Assembly (NCBI GenBank): GCA_938028585.1
Contig: CALIZH010000151.1
Span: 1 to 18,597 of the forward strand
Length of the DNA stretch: 18,597 nucleotides
Reading direction: 5' to 3'
From: an uncultured Actinomyces sp.
Lineage (GTDB): Bacteria; Actinomycetota; Actinomycetes; Actinomycetales; Actinomycetaceae
Shown here: positions 14,622 through 18,597 of the stretch, one piece after another
Layout of the letters: each line of letters starts with the position of its first letter
Position numbering within the stretch: position 1 is the stretch's first letter
Program-made: the position numbers and the translations under genes
The notes under the pieces: generated by a model
What the model was told of the DNA's origin: nothing
Database searches by the model: none
What the model saw: only the letters and a program-made list of their open reading frames with translations

Positions 14622-16310
14622 TTACTTCACCCCGGTGATTTCACCGTCAGTGGTCAGCCCAATTCGTTCTGCCGCAGGGTGAGCCGACAAACCGGGCATC
14701 GTTGAAAGCGTTCCCGAAATTGCGTAGACATAGCCTGCACCAGCCGCAAGACGAACTTCGCGAATGGGAAGAGTCCAACCCGTAGGCGCGCCCTTCGCCT
14801 GCGGATCGGCACTGAGCGACATCGGAGTTTTAGCAACCACAACCTTGAGTGAACCAAAGCCAGCTGCCTGGTATTCCTTGAGGCGCTTTGCGGCGGCAGG
14901 AGTGTAATCCACTCCCGATGCCCCGTACATTGCAGCAACCTTTGCGATCTTGTCTTCGAGGGAATCCGAATCTTCGTAGAGGGGACGAATCTGCGCATCG
15001 GCGGATTCTTCACACGCCGCAGCTACTTCACGTGCAAGCTCACGCGCGCCTTCGCCGCCCTCAACGACACCGAGGGAGCGCGCCACACGCACCCCGGCCT
15101 CGGCACAAATTTTCTCGATCTCAGCGAGCTCGGCCTCGTGGTCGGTGGGGAAGACATTGATCGCAACCACGGGGTTCAGGCCGAAACCGCGGACAATCTC
15201 AATGTGCTTGAGAAGGTTTGCGCTACCCGTGCGAATCTCTTCGACGTTTTCCTCGGTCATAGCATCGGGCAGGGGTTTGCCCGGAGCGAGGCGGTACTTA
15301 CCGGAGTGGGACTTGAGTGCGCGGACCGTCGTGACGATCACCGCGCAATCGGGGCGCAAACCGCCCACGGGGCACTTGATATCGAAGAAACGCTCGGCGC
15401 CCATATCCGCGCCGAAACCGGCCTCGGTCACCACGTAATCACTGTGCTGCCCAGCAAGGCGGTCCGCGATCACCGAGGAGCATCCCGTTGCAATATTGCC
15501 GAAGGGGCCGGTGTGAACCAGGACCGGGCTGCCCTCAGTCGTGCGCAAAAGGTTCGGGCAGAGTGCGTCGCGCAGGAGCGCAGCCATTGCTCCCGCAGCT
15601 TTCAGGTCCTCGGCGGTGACGTATTCGCCGGCCTCATTTTGACCGATCACAATGCGTCCTAAACGCTCGCGAAGATCCGCGTAAGAGGTGGCCAAGGACA
15701 TGATGACCATGACCTCGCTGGCGGCGGTGATGTCAAAGGACGACTGACGGGTTACGCCATCAATTGCACCACCCAAGCCCGTGACGACGTGGCGCAAAGA
15801 GCGGTCATTAACGTCTAGAACGCGTGGCCACGTGATGGAGCGCTCCTTGATGTGGAGCTCATTTCCCTGATGCAGGTGGTTATCGATCATCGCAGACAGC
15901 AGGTTGTGTGCAGCTGTGATCGCGTGGAAATCGCCGGTCAGGTGCAGATTCATCTTCTCGAATGGCAGGACCTGGCTCTTGCCATTGCCGGCCGCACCGC
16001 CTTTGACACCGAAAGTCGGCCCCATTGAGGGCTGGCGGATTGTCAAAGTTGCACTAGCACCCTCAAGTGCCAACCCCTGAACGAGGCCGATAGCAGTCGT
16101 CGTTTTCCCCTCGCCGAAAGGCGTGGGGGAAGTTGCCGTCACAACGACGTAGCGGGCTCGTTGGGGAGCGGAAGTGTCGACAGCGGCCAGATCGATCTTT
16201 GCCAGATCAAATCCGTAGGGGAGAAGGTGCTCACTGGAAATACCCGCGCGTTCGGCCAATTCGACCAGCGGTTCCAGCTTGGAGGCAAAATCAGTTGCAA
16301 CAGTGCTCAT
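14622..16310 (-). CDS. fhs: Formate--tetrahydrofolate ligase
   Basis: A 562-residue cytosolic enzyme that joins formate to tetrahydrofolate with ATP to make 10-formyl-THF for one-carbon metabolism, including purine synthesis. The nucleotide-binding loop TPFGEGKTT (63-71) is intact. Other family blocks seen are TIRQPSMGPTFGVKGGAAG, LTGDFHAITAAHNLLSAMIDNH (in shorter words: the LTGDFHA and AAHNL motifs), TEAGFGADMGAERFFDIKC and NVFPTDHEAE. Length matches the family. The ATG at 16310 gives the usual N-terminus but no Shine-Dalgarno is visible; the leader is instead rich in possible stems (16326-16387). It is probably monocistronic, ending at the shared hairpin. Confidence 0.95.
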   Translation of the reverse strand: MSTVATDFASKLEPLVELAERAGISSEHLLPYGFDLAKIDLAAVDTSAPQRARYVVVTATSPTPFGEGKTTTAIGLVQGLALEGASATLTIRQPSMGPTFGVKGGAAGNGKSQVLPFEKMNLHLTGDFHAITAAHNLLSAMIDNHLHQGNELHIKERSITWPRVLDVNDRSLRHVVTGLGGAIDGVTRQSSFDITAASEVMVIMSLATSYADLRERLGRIVIGQNEAGEYVTAEDLKAAGAMAALLRDALCPNLLRTTEGSPVLVHTGPFGNIATGCSSVIADRLAGQHSDYVVTEAGFGADMGAERFFDIKCPVGGLRPDCAVIVTTVRALKSHSGKYRLAPGKPLPDAMTEENVEEIRTGSANLLKHIEIVRGFGLNPVVAINVFPTDHEAELAEIEKICAEAGVRVARSLGVVEGGEGARELAREVAAACEESADAQIRPLYEDSDSLEDKIAKVAAMYGASGVDYTPAAAKRLKEYQAAGFGSLKVVVAKTPMSLSADPQAKGAPTGWTLPIREVRLAAGAGYVYAISGTLSTMPGLSAHPAAERIGLTTDGEITGVK

Positions 16311-16325
16311 GGAGATAGCTTAAGT

Positions 16326-16387
16326 CACTACGGGCAGCCGGACTCGGTAGCCCGAGTGCTGGGAAAATGTTGCCTTACGGCGTTCCC
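16326..16387 (-). promoter_or_regulatory. Structured leader upstream of fhs
   Basis: Three pairings can be drawn. GGGAA (16361-16365) with TTCCC (16383-16387) encloses GCC/GGC around a GTAA loop (minus-strand reading). ACTCGG (16342-16347) pairs with CCGAGT (16352-16357) around a 4-nt loop. Alternatively CACT-CGGGC (16326-16335, one bulged base) pairs with GCCCG-AGTG (16350-16358), which excludes the previous stem. I do not recognise a known riboswitch class; the ZTP core was looked for and not found. It could equally be DNA palindromes acting as operators for fhs and the divergent gene. Confidence 0.35.
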
Positions 16388-16425
16388 TCTCGTGGCTAAG
16401 GAGTCATTTCTATTACGGTGGTTTT

Positions 16426-18597
16426 GTGGCCGTTAATTTCTTTTCTCGATCGACGCAAGATTCCTCACGGGAACCGGTAGAAACCGTTCCCGAAACGCCG
16501 AGCGCACCCAGCGACCATGTTGTCCAAGAATGGCGTGCGCAACTGCGCCTATTGACTTCGCAGGAAGGTGGGAACTCCTTCCCAAGCCTGACCGTCTCTG
16601 AGGCGCACCCGGGAGGATTGGCGCAGCTTTATGCTGGACGACCCACGAAATTGTCCAGCCTGATCCGTGAAAGTGCGGCCCATAAGCGTGCTCTCGAGCG
16701 CGCGCGTTCCCTGGTTTCTTTCGCCCACGAAATGGCAATGCGCCACGGTGTTGCCCCTGTCCACATTGCCATCGGTCACGCGCAGTGGGGCAGCGGCGAG
16801 GCCCGACAGAGCTCTCCCGTTTTCCTCCGCCCGCTGCGTCTTGCCGTTGAAGGTGATGATGTCGTTATCACCTTGCGTCATGGAATGGAACTCTCTGCTG
16901 CATTCGAAGATGCGCTCGCGGACAAAGGCGTGCGCATCGATATGGATGAAGTTGCGCATCTGTCGACTCAGACGCACGGTTTTTCTGCATCCGTGGTTTT
17001 GGACCATGCCCGGCGGGCGGCCTCGGTTCTCGAGAATTTCGATGTTCGTGAAGAACTGACAATTGGGATTTTTGAACACCCTGCTGCACTTCTACTCCGC
17101 GAGCTTGACCATCCTGCCGTTCTGATGAAGAACCGCGTGATTCGTGCTCTTGCCGGGGATGCGGCGGCTAGAAGTGCGATCTCTGGTCCTCTTCCCCAGT
17201 CCAATCCCAATGACCGTGACCCCGATGAGGAACGCGGTGCAGGCGATCTGACCCCGCGTCAACAAGATGTTGTTGAGGCCGTTGCAGAAGGCCATTCCTT
17301 CATTGTCGATACACCTTCGGGTGCAGATGATGCTTCCCTTATTTCTGCGATTATTGCCGATAGTGCCGCGAATGGACGCACACTGGTTCACATTGCAGGT
17401 TCGCCCTCGCGCGCCCTTGCTGTTCACGGGCGTCTTCGTGAGCTCGGTATCGATGAGACTGCGGTACGTATTGACGGCTCGAATGCGACCGATGCGCTAC
17501 TGGGGGAGAAGCTTCTTCACGCGGCTGAAGACACGAACTCGGTTGAAGATACGGCCGAAGTTGCGCAGATGCGTGCGCGTTTGCGTACCATCCGTCAAAC
17601 CCTGTCTTCTTACACCACCTATTTGCACCGTCCCTTCAAGAATTTCGGTGTCAGTGCTTTCAATGCGCTTCAGGTTCTCACTGATCTGACGGCAACAAAG
17701 CCCGCTCCCCGAACTCGTGTACGCCTTGGCGAGGATGTTCTTCTTGAGATCGCTTCCGACCAGGGAGAGCGTGCCCGCGAACTTCTTCACGAGGCCTCGG
17801 CCCTTGGAGTTTTCTCGCGCCAAGCGCAGGTTGGTCCCTGGAAGGGGATCGTCATTGGCTCCCAAGAGCAGGTTCCCGATGTTCTTGAGCGAGTCGATCG
17901 TCTGGCAAAGGAAACGCTTCCGCAATTGCGAGTCGTCATGTCCTCGGTTGCGGGAGAAAGTGGGATCACCCCCGCTGCTGATATGCGTCAGTGGTATGCA
18001 CAGCTGTCGATGTTCGAGGGCGTTCGTGAGGTTCTGGATATCTTCCAGCCCCGCGTCTTCGAGCGCTCTGCAGCCGATATGGTGATTGCGACCGCTTCGA
18101 AGAAGTGGCGTCAAGAACACGGTATTTCCATGTCGCGTTCTCAGCGAGTCCGTTTGGTCAAACAAGCGCAGGATATGCTCCGCCCGGGTACCCACGTCAA
18201 TGATCTTCACCGTGCTCTGCTGACCGTTCAGGAACGACGTGATGTGTGGCGCCAGCATTGCGATTCTGATGGCTGGCCGACACTGCCGTCGAATCTGACA
18301 CAGGCTGTGGAACTGACCCAGGATGTTGCGGAAGATCTTGAGCATCTGACGCCCATGTTTGCGACGGCTCACGGTGATCTTGAGGCAATGTCGATTGCCG
18401 AATTGGCGAAACTGTGCGAGAGGCTCAGCGGCGATCCCGAAGGTGGTTACGAACTTCCTCGTCGCGTTGCGGTATTGAAGGCTCTGTCCGAGCTTGGTCT
18501 TGAACCGCTGACCCGAGATCTTCGTCAGCGTCATGTTGCTGACGACCAACTGGATGCCGAACTCGACCTAGCGTGGTGGGCCTCGATCTTGGGCTTG
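16426..18597 (+). CDS. Large helicase-like ATPase (partial, C-terminus beyond window)
   Basis: An uninterrupted frame of 724 codons runs from a GTG to the right edge. Residues 65-180 (LIRESAAHKRALERARS, VHIAIGHAQWG, SPVFLRPLRL) resemble the N-terminal region of large actinobacterial superfamily I helicase-like proteins with a DUF4011-type opening. LTPRQQDVVEAVAEG (275-289) is like the Q-motif of SF1 helicases, but the following Walker A position reads VDTPSGADDASL (294-305) and lacks the canonical GKT/S. Downstream, FERSAADMVIATASKKW and RPGTHVNDLHRALL are conserved-looking blocks in actinobacterial homologues as I recall them. The remaining motor motifs lie beyond the edge. GTG at 16426 is chosen because no in-frame ATG is nearby; a weak GGTGG precedes it and AAGGAG is 22 nt away. 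Divergent from fhs. Confidence 0.65.
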   Translation, partial: MAVNFFSRSTQDSSREPVETVPETPSAPSDHVVQEWRAQLRLLTSQEGGNSFPSLTVSEAHPGGLAQLYAGRPTKLSSLIRESAAHKRALERARSLVSFAHEMAMRHGVAPVHIAIGHAQWGSGEARQSSPVFLRPLRLAVEGDDVVITLRHGMELSAAFEDALADKGVRIDMDEVAHLSTQTHGFSASVVLDHARRAASVLENFDVREELTIGIFEHPAALLLRELDHPAVLMKNRVIRALAGDAAARSAISGPLPQSNPNDRDPDEERGAGDLTPRQQDVVEAVAEGHSFIVDTPSGADDASLISAIIADSAANGRTLVHIAGSPSRALAVHGRLRELGIDETAVRIDGSNATDALLGEKLLHAAEDTNSVEDTAEVAQMRARLRTIRQTLSSYTTYLHRPFKNFGVSAFNALQVLTDLTATKPAPRTRVRLGEDVLLEIASDQGERARELLHEASALGVFSRQAQVGPWKGIVIGSQEQVPDVLERVDRLAKETLPQLRVVMSSVAGESGITPAADMRQWYAQLSMFEGVREVLDIFQPRVFERSAADMVIATASKKWRQEHGISMSRSQRVRLVKQAQDMLRPGTHVNDLHRALLTVQERRDVWRQHCDSDGWPTLPSNLTQAVELTQDVAEDLEHLTPMFATAHGDLEAMSIAELAKLCERLSGDPEGGYELPRRVAVLKALSELGLEPLTRDLRQRHVADDQLDAELDLAWWASILGL

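Noticed and set aside
16311..16425. ZTP or glycine riboswitch upstream of fhs
   Set aside because: A GCCGTAAGGCAA segment vaguely recalls the glycine aptamer and fhs is a known ZTP target, but the required conserved cores of both classes are absent.
17497..18549. A 350-codon minus-strand open frame opposite the helicase-like gene
   Set aside because: The plus frame is continuous over 724 codons and has coherent helicase-family motifs; the antisense frame is a codon-bias shadow.

Overview
The window looks like chromosome of a mid-GC actinobacterium, probably Actinomycetaceae-like; the family-level guess rests on overall gene similarity and is low confidence. The evidence is actinobacterial-type proteins (a PRK14083-like HSP90 family protein, an actinobacterial FeoB, a large helicase-like ATPase), an IdeR/DtxR-type iron box, a DosR-like palindrome, and GTG and weakly SD-led starts. 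I see no tRNA, rRNA, insertion sequence, CRISPR array or phage gene. Nine complete genes and two truncated edge genes account for almost all the DNA.

Left part (1-2375): the first codons of a membrane cytochrome b-like protein run off the left edge on the minus strand. A 349-bp AT-rich spacer follows, carrying a perfect 18-bp palindrome of DosR type. Then comes poxB (minus strand), a thiamine-diphosphate pyruvate:quinone oxidoreductase with a second DosR-like element upstream. This suggests redox- or oxygen-linked control of respiratory carbon metabolism.

Middle part (2376-11829): a tightly packed minus-strand operon holds an EamA/DMT transporter, an HSP90-family chaperone ATPase and a 1011-residue TPR-type protein. 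The chaperone ATG directly abuts the transporter stop codon, and the TPR gene starts 26 bp after the chaperone. A paralogue of the TPR protein (1009 aa) lies beyond ohr. The first ~400 residues of the two TPR proteins align without a gap at about 57% identity by my hand count, with five invariant cysteines. The HSP90 homologue plus two giant TPR proteins is the best candidate here for an undescribed system: a bacterial chaperone with dedicated helical-repeat partners. The organic-hydroperoxide peroxidase gene ohr is divergent from the transporter and convergent with the second TPR gene, where a strong hairpin separates the two.

Right part (12003-18597): an iron-repressed ferrous transport operon feoA-feoB-feoC-like (overlapping starts; an IdeR-type box lies on the promoter -10) ends in a 17-bp bidirectional hairpin shared with the convergent fhs gene (formate-tetrahydrofolate ligase). 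The fhs leader contains nested and mutually exclusive stems. Divergent from fhs, a GTG-started open frame of at least 724 codons runs off the right edge. It encodes a large helicase-like ATPase with a degenerate Walker A region.
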